From assembly GCF_030272615.1 (NCBI RefSeq), contig NC_081408.1, positions 403,365,389 to 403,429,388 on the forward strand: 64,000 bases of DNA. The letters are read 5' to 3'. Position numbers and translations under genes: made by a program. The first letter of the stretch is position 1; each line of letters begins with the position of its first letter. The notes under the pieces are model-generated. The model was not told the origin of the DNA. It was given only the letters and a program-made list of their open reading frames with translations, and made no database searches. This document shows, one piece after another, positions 1 to 11,277 of this stretch. This DNA is from Cryptomeria japonica. Its lineage: Eukaryota > Streptophyta > Pinopsida > Cupressales > Cupressaceae.

Positions 1-776
1 TCTTTGTTTTTCTGAGACCAACAATCTTTCTTTAGATGACCAGGCTTTCCGTAGTACCAGCAATCTTTCTTTCCTCTAGATTGAGAGCGTCCTTTCTTTG
101 ACTTCCCTCGTGACTTCTCATTCCAAGGGCCTTTTCCTCTTTCCTTTGATCTTCCTCTGTTGTCCACATTCAAAACACTACTTGATGATGTTAGAGTCTC
201 ACCTATGCTTTTCCTTCGAATTTCCTCGCTTAGGATAACACCAACAATATCATCAAATACCAAAGTATTTTTTCCAGAGATAGAGTTACTTACAACCAGA
301 ACCAAGCTATTCCAGCTTTCTGGCAAAGAACATAAAATCAAGAGAGCCCTAACCTCTTCTGCAAAAGTAATTTTTACCAAAGACAATTGACTGGTAATTG
401 TATTAAATTCATTTAAGTGCTCCGCTACAGATCCTCCCTCACTCATTTTCAAATTAAACAAACGCTTCATAGGAAATACCTTATTCAAAGCTGAGGGTTT
501 CTCATATAGCTTAGCCAATGTCGCCATCAAATCTACATCTGTTTTTGCTTTTGTTATATTGAAAGCTACAGACGGTGCAAGGCACAATCGAATGGATCCC
601 AATGACTTTCTATCTAAAATGTCTCATTCTTCATCTGACATTGTGGTCGCTTTCTTTGCCTTTCCTTCTAATGGCTGCCACAAATCCTTTTGATACAGGT
701 AATCCTCCATCTGCATTTTCCATAACTGATAATTCTAGCCATTAAACTTTTCGACCTTGAATTTGGAATTCTCCAT
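1..776 (-). pseudogene. Copia gag fragment, cut by the window edge
   Basis: Read on the minus strand from ATG at 776-774, this gives a Ty1/Copia Gag, the structural protein that packages element RNA in the cytoplasm. A UBN2/gag-type helical region is followed by a basic linker and, at 1-70, a CCHC zinc-knuckle relative reading DCWYYGKPGHLKKDC; its second cysteine is a tyrosine, so the knuckle is damaged. At least two in-frame stops lie in the first 50 codons (near 736, and near 630 after SDEE). The primer-binding site and LTR sit directly upstream at 823-1220, which fixes the orientation. The rest of pol lies left of the window. The family call is firm; function is lost. Confidence 0.85.
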
Positions 777-822
777 TGCTCCCACTCAAATCTGAAAGTC
801 CTACCAATTTACAGAAAACCTT

Positions 823-834
823 GCTCTGATACCA
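823..834 (-). other. Primer-binding site (initiator tRNA-Met)
   Basis: On the minus strand this reads TGGTATCAGAGC, the complement of the plant initiator methionine tRNA 3' end, used to prime minus-strand cDNA. It lies two bases inside the LTR edge at 837. Confidence 0.9.
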
Positions 835-836
835 AT

Positions 837-1220
837 TGTTAGGGTTTCAAGCAGATCCGAAGCAAATATGAACTAACAATTATATGCAGATTTAAATACA
901 AAAGATAAAGGAATAAAATAGGACATAGATAACACAGAGATTTAACATGGTTCACCCAGAATGGGTTACATCCACCATACACAACCGTCCAATCTTTCTT
1001 ATTATTTAGCAAAAATAGTACATCAACATTACCCTGCCTTAAGCATCCCAGTCGCTTATAACATGCGTTTTTAGGGAAACAAACAAAGTCGGCCTTTTTA
1101 GGGTTTTATTGCAATGTCGGTTTTCATCAACAAAAAAAATGGCAATTTTTTTTTTCTCGGGGGCTACCGCCCCTGAACCCCCGTAGTGGGCTTCTCTCGC
1201 TTTGGGGGTAGTAGTGTACA
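837..1220 (-). repeat. 5' LTR of the left-edge Copia
   Basis: The LTR of the Copia at 1-776, in minus orientation, begins TGTACACTAC at 1220 and ends CCCTAACA at 837 next to the primer-binding site. A GC-rich stretch at about 1158-1210 is typical of some plant Copia LTRs. The right flank is GTACT; the partner target duplication lies outside the window. The right boundary rests on the TG..CA rule only. Confidence 0.65.
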
Positions 1221-1720
1221 GTACTTTGCTGACCAGTCACCACATTTCAATAGATACATGCTCTCCAGCCTTAAGTTTCTAGGATGACCTTGATGCCCCG
1301 ATGTATCCCTCGGGATCAAAGTTTGGCCTAGGGTCTCCTTCCACCATCTTATAATAATCGAATTTATTTTGCAGCAAACCATAATTCTTTGAACTTTTGA
1401 CAATAAAATCTAAAAACAACAGTAATCCAGGCACAATGGATTGTTTTCCATGATCAGTTAAGTGTTGGACACTTACTATTGACAACTACCTGACAATCTC
1501 TAGGCATGCCACTCTGTTAGGAACAGTGATAGGCAATACATATGGTTTTCCCTCAAATCCATACACTCTTATTTGAGTGCAATCCAAAAAGCAGTAAAAA
1601 TCTCCCCAGTTGTGCTCAATTGCGGTGTCTTCACCATAATCCTTTGGCCTTAAGAATCTCTGAATTTCAGGAGACAAAGCATGATCACTATTGGCATATG
1701 GACACTCCAATGAGACATTG

Positions 1721-2550
1721 TGTGTGATTGAAGGTTTTGTCATTGATGACAACCTTGCAATCCTATGGCATCGGCAAGACATTATACCGGCAAAGCATTA
1801 CACAGGCGACCTTGCAATCCTATGGCATTGGTAAGACATTATACCGGCAAAACATTATTCAAGAAAGATAGTGCACCGGCATGAACAAGATCACTCTACA
1901 CCGGCACTAGCATAGAAGAAAATATGTATACCGACACAGAGGCCGACAGGATTTTTGATATGTAATATTTTGTTTATTTATTGTAAGCCAACTTGGCAAA
2001 TTGTAAAATGACTCTTGTATATAAAAGAGATCATTGTAGATATTGGTAGGATATGGATAGGAAGCATAAAGAAAATTATAAGGTAGACCTAATGTGCGAA
2101 TTGTAGGTCAAGGGTGTATGTAAAGAATAGAGCAAGAACCGGTACTGAATCTAACATTGAAGATGCTATTGTAAAGTAGTACAGAATATTGGATTTGTGT
2201 AAATCCTCATTGTAAGTCAGTGTGACTTCTTATTGAGCAGTGTGCTCTAGGCAGTTGGCCTTCCTGCATGTGCAGGCCCCTATTGTTAGTAATATTCTCT
2301 TATTGGCCAGTAAGTGAATATTGTGGGTCACAAATCCCACCGAGGTTTTTCCCACACCAGGTTTCCTCGTTAAACATCTTGTGTTATGGTGCTCCTTTCA
2401 TGTGGATGTTTTTGATTCTGTTACTTACATTAATTCTAGCATACCGGTATACTGTTACTTTATGTTCTGCATATTCAGTTTTAAGAAAATTACATTATGG
2501 GTTAGATACTGATTCACCCCCCCCTCTCAGTATCTGTGGGAACCCTAACA
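1721..2550 (+). mobile_element. Solo Copia-type LTR inside the ORF
   Basis: This plus-oriented LTR has no internal domain beside it. It starts near TGTGTGATTG, has a TATA box at 2018-2027, and shows the usual plant Copia 3' part: a run ACCGAGGTTTTTCCCACACC near 2340, then TTCACCCCCCCCTCTCA, ending CCCTAACA at 2550. If the ends are taken as 1723 and 2556 they form an 8-bp inverted repeat TGTGATTG/CAATCACA. No clean 5-bp target duplication is visible with either choice. The ORF of 1221-3595 resumes on both sides, so this is an insertion. ACCGG-type words occur six times. Confidence 0.65.
2018..2027 (+). promoter_or_regulatory. TATA box of the solo LTR
   Basis: TATATAAAAG sits about 300 bases into the LTR, where a Copia promoter is expected. 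Called from sequence only. Confidence 0.5.
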
Positions 2551-3599
2551 ATCACACGAGTATCCCAATAATCTGTGTAGTGTCTTAACAAAGTACTCCT
2601 CATAATGCCAGTACTAGTTGTTGCTGTATCTTTGGTCCCATGAAGATATCCATAGTTGCACAGGCTTCCTTATCCCAGCCTTATCATATGCCCTAATGCA
2701 CAACTCATCTGGTCATATCCCTTTGTCTTGCCTAACATACAACAACATGTGCATAAGACTATAATAGTACTTGAAATGCACATTAATCACATCTCCTTTC
2801 AGTTTTTCTAGTCCATGATTGATGGCATCAACAAGATAAGTAGAAAAATCAAATAACCGAGGATCTTTAGATTGCAAATCTACACAGATGACCATAGCCG
2901 TTATATCCATCAAGGGGTGAGCGTCTATTCCTAGAACCTGAGCAACGCAGTAGTATGTATACTTGAAGTAGGGGTGGAACAAATTGACATCATAGGGAGC
3001 TTTGTCATCTTTACCCAATGGTACTATCGATCCTGCAACCTTGGGTCTATGGATGGGGAGTCCACCTCTTATAGATGTCCTCCAGGTTGAAGTACTCTTG
3101 TGCCAATTTCTTAGTATCAGTTTTCTCTTCGAACCCCCAATCTAGATTAAACACAGTATCAACAATTTCCCTAGTAATCGATAGTATTGGTTTCCCCATG
3201 TAGTCATATATAGTTTTGGTCTCGAGGTCATAATTGTTGGCTAGGGATTTCATAAGTTCAACATTAACAAAGAGATTCGCTACTACTAGTTTTCCCAAAT
3301 TAAGTCCCCATAAATTGCTTACGGGTTCAAATACGTTCCTTCTGATATACCCAAAAATAAACAACTCATGGCCTCTTATCTCCATCCATATATCTCCAAG
3401 ATGCTCAAATTTGTCTTCTAAACCCTCCTCATCAGTCTTAACCTTTTTAGACCTCAGGCTTGATGAGGGACATTGATCAATCAAATCTTGGGCCAGTGAA
3501 CGCCCTTCCCTCTTTTGTCTCTTAGGTTTATCATCTATAGATTGGGTTTCTTTTGCTTTCCTAACCTTACTTGCCTTCAAAGATGACGACTTCATTTTA

Positions 3600-4900
3600 A
3601 TTACAGGTTTCTGAGGGAGAAGAACTTACTTGAATTCCAAGGGCTTCTCTTGCGACTGCAATTTTGAATTGTCTGGCTCTGAATCACTCTCTGTGAATTC
3701 TCTTAGGCACTGTCAACAATGTCTCCTTCTTCGTCAATTCATTGAGCATTTATGGTGAACTTACCAGTTAATAATTCCAGTTAAGCAAGGGTCACATAAG
3801 TATTCATTTTGAATTTATGGTGATGTGACTTTACTGAGATTTGTTTTGATCTTTGCGACAATAGGTAATCATTTGTCTAGCAGTGTTTTGAATTTTCCAC
3901 CGATGCTTATTTAACATTACACTTGTGCTGCACTTCGATGAAATCATATGTCTCGATGGCTTTACCTTATGTTTCCCCGAAACACCATATTCCATCAACA
4001 TCATTCTTTACTTCAGTGAAATTGACATCATCACCGACATATCTATTTGGTCTCATCGATATCTTGATTTCATCGAAGCCTTGCTTTAAGTGTTTGTATC
4101 GGTGTAATGTTTTATCAGTTCATCGAAATCTTGCTTTTCAATGAAAATCCTTTTATCGCTAAGTCCCTCCATTGTCTTATCGATATTAGAATTCCATCGA
4201 AATAGTTCTTCATTATCCAACCTTTTTACTAGTGTCGATGAAATTTCCCCTTTCGGTAAAAGAAGAATACTCTCCTTTAACTCTTTATGTTAAACCAATA
4301 ACAAGTCATCGATGGAAATTTCTCATGTTTCATCGATCCTTTATCCTTTGATGAGAAAGCTATTTTAGGTCAACATCTTTTGTGCCTCTTCGATACCCTC
4401 TTTTCCTCGACACAGCTTCGTTGATAAAGTATCCATTGGTCCCTTCGATATTACTCTTTCGGCTAAACTTCCTCCCTCGGCGAGGTGCTCACATTACCCA
4501 TCGATACTGTAGTTTCATCGATACTCTTAATTTTATCAGTGGGACCACTTCTAATTTCCTCTATGTACTTTATGTCGATGGAACTAATGTTTTCGGTGAA
4601 TCCCTTTGGAGATCCATCGCGGCCAAGGTTTGTTTGATAAGTCACTTTATTGATAGGATATTGGTAGGTTTCTTCGATATAATCATTTCGGTTAGACTGG
4701 GCATTTCGATGAAGGATGGACACCTATTACTAATAGCTTTAGTTTAGGTGATGACTTAGGGATTTTTGGTATCGGTGGGATTTTTAGGGTTTCTATCAAA
4801 ATTATCAAGGACATATTTAGCCTTTTATTATTCTTTTCAAAATCATCTTAACTCCCTATAAAACCATGGATTTTTTACATTTTTTAATCTGATGCTCAAC
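3600..4900. other. Non-coding stretch with a dense TCGA array
   Basis: No coding frame with recognisable motifs is seen. From about 3930 to 4760 the tetramer TCGA, mostly as ATCGAT, TCGATGAA or CATCGAAA, occurs about 18 times in 830 bases; one or two would be expected in AT-rich, CpG-poor plant DNA. The stretch lies directly upstream of the minus-strand ORF starting at 3595 and next to the truncated end of Copia-A. It could be an LTR or leader of an unrecognised element, or that ORF's promoter region. Confidence 0.5.
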
Positions 4901-4904
4901 ACCT

Positions 4905-6295
4905 TGGTTGGCACATATTCTAGTCTAACTTATTTTTCCTGCACCTGTTCCCTAAGATAATGATATTTTATTGCAATATGCTTGGCCTTAGAGTGAATTA
5001 TTGAGTTTTTTGATATGTTAATGGCACTTGTATTGTCGCAGTGTATCACCACCGGTTTAGTCACCTTTTCTTGGATACCTTTCAAGATCTACTTAATCCA
5101 TAATACCTGTGTACAATTGATTGTAGTAGCCACATACTCTGCCTCAGTTGTGGATTGAGAGATACAATTCTATTTCTTTCTTGTCCATGACACAATCCTA
5201 TCTCCAAGAAAGATTGCACCTCCACTAGTGCTCTTTCTGTCATCAATGTTACCTGTCCAATCTGCATCGGTGAAGACACTTAAGTTAAAATTTCCCTTAT
5301 GTGGATACCAAAGACCATACTCATCAATCCCCTTAAGATATCTAAATATCCTCTTAACCACCACCATATGAGTCTCTTTTGGATTTGCAGAAAATCTAGC
5401 AACCAAGCAACTGCTTGTGCTATATTCGGTCTACTGTACACTACATACTACAACTTACCGATCATGGATTGGTATAGTGTCTGATTCACTTCATTAGCCT
5501 CATCATTTTTGGAGAGCTTGCAACCTGTAACCATTGGAGTTCCAACAGGTTTGGAATCTTCCATTCCAAAGGTCTTCAATATTTCCATTATATATTTGGT
5601 CCAGCTAATGAATATACCATTCTTTAGCTAAGATACTTGTAGGGCGATGAAGAATTTTATTTTACCGATCATGGACATTTCAAACTCTTTCTTCATTTCT
5701 TCTACAAAACTTCTGCTCATTTCATCATCTCCGCCAAAGATGATGTCATCTACAAAACATTCTGCAATCAGATGTTTTCTTTCTTGTCCAGTCTTCAAAT
5801 ACAAGTTACTATTGTCACTGGTTCTCATGAACCCTATACTTACTAGGTATGGGTGCAACCTCTCATACCGAGCTCTTGGTTCTTGTTTTAGCCCATACAG
5901 AGCCTTTTTCAACTTGCATACAATGTCTCTTCCATATTCTGAAGCAAACCCTTCCGATTGCTCAATGTACACTTCTTCCTCTAGAACACCATTCAAGAAT
6001 GCCTATTTGACATCCATTTGGTAGACCTTGAACTTCCCGTAGGTAGCATAAGCAAGAAAGATTCTGACTCCTTCCAGTCTGGCCACTAGTGCAAAGGTCT
6101 CTCCATAGTCCAATCCTTCTTCCCATGCATATCCTTTGCAGACTAATCTTGCTTTGTTTCTTACTACTTGGTTGGTTCCATCCATTTTATTTCTAAACAC
6201 CCACTTGGTGCCTATTACATTTTTGTTCTCTGGTCTAGGCACAAGGATCCAAGTTTCATTTTTATCAATTTGCTCTAGTTATTCATCCATAGCTT
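4905..6295 (-). pseudogene. Copia-A reverse transcriptase and RNase H (truncated)
   Basis: The frames at 6242-6003 and 5996-5628 carry the reverse transcriptase (VIGTKWVFRNK; YQMDVK, then a stop where serine is usual; LEEEVYIEQSEGF; ALYGLKQ). The catalytic motif FVDDIIFGGDD is intact. Further stops follow LQVS near 5628 and around 5450. RNase H at 5406-5082 has VFTDADWTGNIDDRKSTSGG and QSTTEAEYVAA. The last part (NTSAINISKNS, KYHYLREQVQEK) ends at about 4905, some 10 residues before the family's normal end motif, so the element is 3'-truncated. Confidence 0.85.
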
Positions 6296-7625
6296 TCATC
6301 CAGTCTTCATCTTTAGAGCCTCCTTTGCTATTTTGGGATCAATTTTAGAGAGCAGACAAGTACTCTCCCTTTCTTTTCTTCTAGTCAATACTCCTGCATT
6401 TTTATCACCAATAATATTGTCAGCAGGATGATTATTTCTGACATACCTTGGTTGTACCGGTTCATTTCTTGGAGCTTCTTCTACTGGTTGTGCAAGTTCT
6501 ACTTCACATGTTTCCTCATTTGCAGCTACATTAGGATTCTCTACAACAAGTTTGTCAGGTACAGTGTAAACGAATCCTTGATAGTCCTCTGGTTCATTCT
6601 TGTTGTCCTGTTCATTTTTCTCAGAGAACTCATCCACTCTGACATTTGCACTCTCTATAATCTTACCGATCCTTTTTTTCAAGAACCCGTATTCTTTACT
6701 CTTTGTGGAGTAACCTACGAAGGTTCCTTCATCACTATGAGGATCTAACTTTCCAGAGTACTCATCCCTCTTGATGTAACACATGCTTCCAAATACCTTG
6801 AAGTAACTCACATTGGGTGAGTATCCACACCATAATTCATAGGGAGTCTTATTTGTCCCCTTCCTCACCTGAATTCGGTTCAAGGTATACACAACAGTAC
6901 TCACTGCTTCTCTCTAGAAGACATGTGAAATATCCTTCTATATCATTAGAGTCCTTGCATAATCAATTAGAGTTCTGTTTCTTCTTTCAACAACTCTATT
7001 CTATTGAGGTGTTCTAGGTGCAGAGATCTGCCTCATAATCCCCTATTTTTCATAGTAATTTATGAGCTCCTGAGAGGTGAACTCTCCTCCTCTATCCGAT
7101 CTCAAGCATTGCAGACTCTTACTTGTTCCTCTCTCCACTCGAGCCTTGAAGACCTTGAACATGTGAAAGGCTTTAGATTTTTCTTTCAAGAATACAACCC
7201 ACATCATTCTTGAGAAATCATCTACAAACAACATAAAGTACCGATCCCCATAGAAACTCTTAGTCCTCATAGGACCACACAAATACAATATGCACTAGGT
7301 CCAACACATTCTCAAATGAAGAAGATTTGATGCTGAAACTAGATCCGGTCAACTTTCCTAGCTGGCAATTTTTACACATAGCATTCTCAGGTTTCATAAT
7401 GTCAGACATACCTCTGATAGAGTTCATTCTACTAACCTTTGCTACACTATCAAAATTAACATGACACAATCTTTTGTACCACAACCAACTGTCTTCTACC
7501 TTTTCCATTAGGTAACTTCCTACAATGGTGTCTAGGTAGAACATATTTCTTTTGGTTTGTTTACCGGTAGCAACCAGACCTCCTAATTTATCACTTAGTT
7601 TGCATATTCCTTCATTAAACTCCAA
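6296..7625 (-). pseudogene. Copia-A integrase
   Basis: The GAG-pre-integrase zinc region (WLWYKRLCHVNFD, then CKNCQLGK) lies at 7625-7260. The DDE core follows in the frame at 7288-7043, with LFVDDFSRMM and the second aspartate in LRSDRGGEF. The catalytic glutamate is kept in NRVVERRN just past a TAG near 6995. Two more stops precede the frame at 6904-6296, which holds the C-terminal part (TPYELWCGYSPNVSYFKVFGS) and an acidic linker to reverse transcriptase. This enzyme would join cDNA to host DNA; here it is broken by stops, not by active-site loss. Confidence 0.85.
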
Positions 7626-7629
7626 TCGA

Positions 7630-8905
7630 TAACCCTTATTGTAAGTTGTGCAACACTTAACAAACTATACTTTAGCCCTTTTACCCAGTAAACATCTTCA
7701 CAATTGGTTTTGTCATTTAGGGCAATAGATCCCTTACCTTTTACCACACATGGAACATCATTGCTGAATCTTACTAGTCCTCCATCACAATCCTCCATGC
7801 TGAGGAATTTGTTCCTATCACCAGTCATGTGGTGAGTGCAACCACTGTCAATTACCCAGTCTCCACACTGGTTTGAACTAGAAATCAGTGCCATATCACT
7901 TTCCTCTGTGCTATCTTCCTTTACCACTACAAATGCAATCCCTTCTCCATCAGATCCTTTTGATTCTTCATTGGTAACTCCTTTTGCAAGATAGCACTCC
8001 TTTCTCTTCTCTTTGCATCTTCTAAAGTTATCCTTCCTATCATTGTTAGGACATCTAGATGCAGTATGACCTATTTTATTGCATGAGAAACACTTCAAGG
8101 GTAGTTTACCTTTGTACTTCCCTTTTCCTCTTGGCAACCTTCTTACTATTATGGCCTCAAGCTCATCTTGTTCATGTTCTTCAAATAACAAGTTGTCATG
8201 TTCATGAGAATGACCGGTTCTTGCAGTAGAACTACTTTTGGTTTCTTTTCTTCTCACTGTTTGTGCAAGTGTCATGGAAGATTTGAAGGGAACATCAATC
8301 TTAGGCATACTGTTATCATAGTCGCTTAGTTCAAAGGTAGTCAACTTACCGATCAGAGAGTCAAGTGTAACATTAACTGTTCCCAAAGATCTGAGTTCTT
8401 GAATTGCAGAAACCCTTATGGCATATTGTGATAGCAAGGTTCTCAAGAGTTTGCTGACCACATCATCTTCTTCAAGTTTTCCTCCAACACTTCTGATGGA
8501 ATTTACTACATCCTTTGTTCTTTTGCTGTACTGTTCTATATTTTCTCCTTCTTGTATCCTCATCTCATCAAATTTACCTCTCAAACTATCCACCTTAGCC
8601 TTTTGTACATGAGGATCTCCTCCATAGATAATCTTCAACTTATTCCACATCTCATAGGCTGTTTTTAGATGTTGAACCTCAGCATACTCATTATCAGATA
8701 GAGTAATAGCAATCATATCCATAGTTGCAATGTTATCTTGCTTCTCTTTGATATGATCTGCAGTGAGAACTCATGTAGGTTCATTGTACTCTATGATTAC
8801 ATGATTCTAGTAATGATCTCCTAGAGTTCTTAGGTAGAGATTCATTCTACCACACCATAATATGTAATTCTCCTTAGAGAACTTGGGGCCCTCCTTTCGC
8901 ATCAT
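7630..8905 (-). pseudogene. Copia-A gag and protease
   Basis: From ATG 8905 (MMRKEGPKFS) a Gag frame runs with two early stops (contexts DHY-stop-NHV and EPT-stop-VLT), then is open from 8722. The UBN2-type region includes EMWNKLKIIYGG and GENIEQYSKR. A CCHC knuckle CFSCNKIGHTASRC is intact near 8060-8100. The aspartic protease signature WVIDSGCTHHMTGD (DSG catalytic triad) lies near 7820-7860. The frame shifts near 7630, after LLSVAQLT, before the pre-integrase domain. The close plus-strand relative at 34408-37225 shares the domain order. Confidence 0.85.
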
Positions 8906-8954
8906 CTTGGATCTTTCCTTAAGCTGTTAAGATTTTCTGAATCTAAGGAGCAAG

Positions 8955-8966
8955 GCTCTGATACCA
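8955..8966 (-). other. Copia-A primer-binding site
   Basis: Minus strand TGGTATCAGAGC, complementary to initiator tRNA-Met, two bases from the LTR edge at 8969. Confidence 0.9.
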
Positions 8967-8968
8967 AT

Positions 8969-9022
8969 TGTTAGTTCCAATCGGTGTTGAGAGGGGAGGG
9001 GTGAATCAACTCTATACCGATT
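8969..9022 (-). repeat. Copia-A 5' LTR, primer-site end
   Basis: The 54 bases next to the primer site include the C-rich run (seen as GAGGGGAGGGGTGAATCA on the plus strand) that closes many plant Copia LTRs. The LTR is interrupted at 9022 by the inserted gag-only element and resumes at 14859 or 14864, depending on which copy of the CGATT duplication is counted. Confidence 0.8.
9018..9022 (+). repeat. Target duplication CGATT, left copy
   Basis: It matches 14859-14863 exactly and flanks the gag-only element. Confidence 0.9.
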
Positions 9023-9220
9023 TGTAGTTTCATAAAATTGCGACCTTTGCAATTTTAACCACATTTTGGGTCCTCACATCATTATTTCCCTTGGATTTGG
9101 ATCTAGTAGATTCAACCCCTCTTTTGAATGTAAAGTTCCTTTCCAAGTGAAAATCATCCTAGTGGCTTCCTTTCTCTCACCTAGGTGGGGAGTCACTAGG
9201 ATCCAATTTTCCACTTTACA
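9023..9220 (+). repeat. 5' LTR of the gag-only element, internally deleted
   Basis: It is 198 bases long against 1206 for the partner at 13653-14858; the difference is exactly 1008 bases, missing between two TCAC tetranucleotides. The remaining bases differ at roughly 13 of 198 positions by eye and have no other indel. It lacks the TATA region present in the partner, so the element has no promoter of its own at the 5' side. Confidence 0.85.
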
Positions 9221-9223
9221 TTT

Positions 9224-9236
9224 TGGTGAACCCGAC
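9224..9236 (+). other. Candidate primer-binding site
   Basis: TGGTGAACCCGAC begins three bases after the LTR end. TGG complements a tRNA CCA end. The tRNA was not identified, but it is not initiator Met, which separates this element from the Copia group. Confidence 0.55.
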
Positions 9237-9834
9237 ATCTTACACATTAATCCTGATTTATCATTCTTAGATCTGATTAATTGCAAGTTAAATTTCAAAT
9301 TTTCATTTCCAAGTTTGATCTATTTGCAAATATTAGAGGTTAATTGCATAAAAACCCTAGTTTTTCATTTAAAGAAAATTATGCTTGTTAAGTACAAAAT
9401 TGTAATTGCTTGTTTCAGATCCGATTTCAATTTCCAAATTGCAATTCAAATCTGTCTCTTTATTCTGAAAATTTAGTGGTTAAATCATAGCACCCTAATT
9501 TTTAAAATTCTTCTATTTTCGACCTTTGACTGCAAGTTTGACCGATCTAGACATCTCCAAATCGGTTATTTTTTTGGATTCCATATTAAAATCATAATCT
9601 CTATCATCCTTGAAAATTTTGACAAAAGTTGGTCAGACCATGTGAATTCCCGCCACGGTCCTCGACTTTTTTCCCAAAATTTCAGGAGACAGAAATGACT
9701 GTATTTTTCTACTTAGATTCAGAAAATCAGCATACTTTATCAATTTTAGCACTCTCTAAGGTCGAACACAAATTCAAAATTCATCAAATTGACATTTTAA
9801 AATTAATTTTCATAAAAAGGTCCTAATTTTACAT

Positions 9835-11277
9835 TTGCTTTTCCAACAAATTCAGATTTTAATTAAGAGACTTTTAATGGCAATTAATAAATTGGATTTA
9901 CTTTCTCTTTCACATGTGATTACATTAATTTTTGCATATCTTTATCATGTGTCGGATAAGAGTTTCTTCCATTTCTTGTTGCTTCTCTCTCTTCATAGCA
10001 CTTGGTCATATTGTGTTATCAGGATTTCCAAATTATTAGATCTCAAAGCTTTCATATATTATTTATGTTGCATTATGGTGATGTTGTTATCAACATGCAT
10101 TTCCTATGTTAATCGCCTTAAAGCTTTTGTAGATCCTAAACCTAGAGATCCTAATCTTTGTACCTCTCCTAGGGTATCTTGTGTGAAAGAAATGAGATCT
10201 AATGCTTTACCCAATGATCTTTCTACAAGAGAGAAAGCATTGGAAAGTAATATGGATGCATCTTCTTCTTCTACAGATACCCTTGAGCAAAGGGGGAAAT
10301 ATAAAAACATCAACATTCTTACTTCTTTAGATCCTCCTTATTCTCCTAGGACCTATCTTCAAAATCAAAGTCTATGTAGATAAGATGATGTCATGCATTT
10401 TATTCATGAACTTTCTCCTCGCATAGAAATCACTAAAAATGAGCTTTTAGATGATGAAGATGTGCTTCCCCAATCTTCCAAAAAGGATAATCTTGATAAA
10501 GGAAAAGAGATTCTCATTCCACATGATACTCCTCCTTCATCTACAAATCCTTTTCTACCTTCTTACACATCAGATTTCAAATAAATTCATGATCTTGTTC
10601 CTCCATCTAGTCAATTATAACATTCTTATAGTCGTGGCTTTCATATAATTACAAAACAAGGTTTTAAAAGACAAGGAATTGGGAAATTTGAACATGGAAT
10701 TCGTGTCCCTATAAACCCTCCTACACAAACTACTACAAGAGTTATAGGAAGTGGTACCCCTCTTTCTATGGACAAATTCCTTAGGCTTCAAAAATTTAAA
10801 GATTACCTTCAAAAACAACAAATCAAGAGAGCCCGCAAGAATTCTTCTTCTTCAAAGTGTCCTTTTTGTTCATTTCATCAAACCCATGACTATAATGCTG
10901 ATGATTGCCCCAATTTTCAAAAATCTATTCAAGATGGCATAGATAGTGGCAAAATTAGAATTGTGGATAATGAAACTTCTTCTTCTAACAAACCCTCTTC
11001 TTCATGGCAAGACGATATTTACCATCCCAACAGATTAGCTGCAAGAATCTATTGGAAGTTGAAATATGACAAGAACATTTCCTTTCCTCCTCAAAATAAA
11101 AACAAACATCTTAAGCAAGTGAAAGGTATTGAATATTGTATTTTTCATGATTTATATTCACATTCTCTTGGAAAATGTTATGCATTTAAGAAATTTGTTC
11201 AACTACAATATGATCTTGTACACAATTGTCTCACAACAGATCTAGATGTATTTCTTGGTAAAAACATCATGCCTTAG
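9835..11277 (+). pseudogene. Gag-like ORF of the non-autonomous element
   Basis: One reading frame of about 480 codons runs from 9835 to 11277, broken by three TAA codons (10381, 10582 and near 10618), each a plausible CAA change. The N-terminus is hydrophobic (to about 10110), followed by a polar Ser/Thr linker. A G-patch-like stretch (KQGFKRQGIGKFEHGI) lies near 10650-10700. Two Cys/His clusters follow: CPFCSFHQTHDYNADDC near 10858-10910 and YCIFHDLYSHSLGKC near 11135-11180. The second resembles the zinc pattern of Tat/Athila-type Gypsy Gag. The likely role is RNA binding and particle formation. The true start is uncertain and the stops imply it is no longer made whole. Confidence 0.65.

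Larger units (their letters stand above)
1221..3595 (-). pseudogene. Gene-like ORF of unknown function, split by an LTR
   Basis: I do not recognise a named family. Reading right to left, a 182-codon frame starts at ATG 3595 with a basic, nuclear-localisation-like head (KPKRQKREGR). A globular part follows with the pattern GKPILSITREIVDTVFNL, then a frameshift near 3040. The frame resumes at 3018-2713 (motif LFHPYFKYTYYC) and runs to the LTR at about 2556. It continues on the other side at 1720-1486 (VSLECPYANSDHA) and 1485-1221. A TAG at 1486-1488 in the context IVR-stop-LSIV looks like a former CAG. The small-motif-then-helix pattern recalls transposon-associated plant mobile-type domains, so it may be a captured or transposon accessory gene. 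It is broken by insertion, frameshift and stops. Confidence 0.5.
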
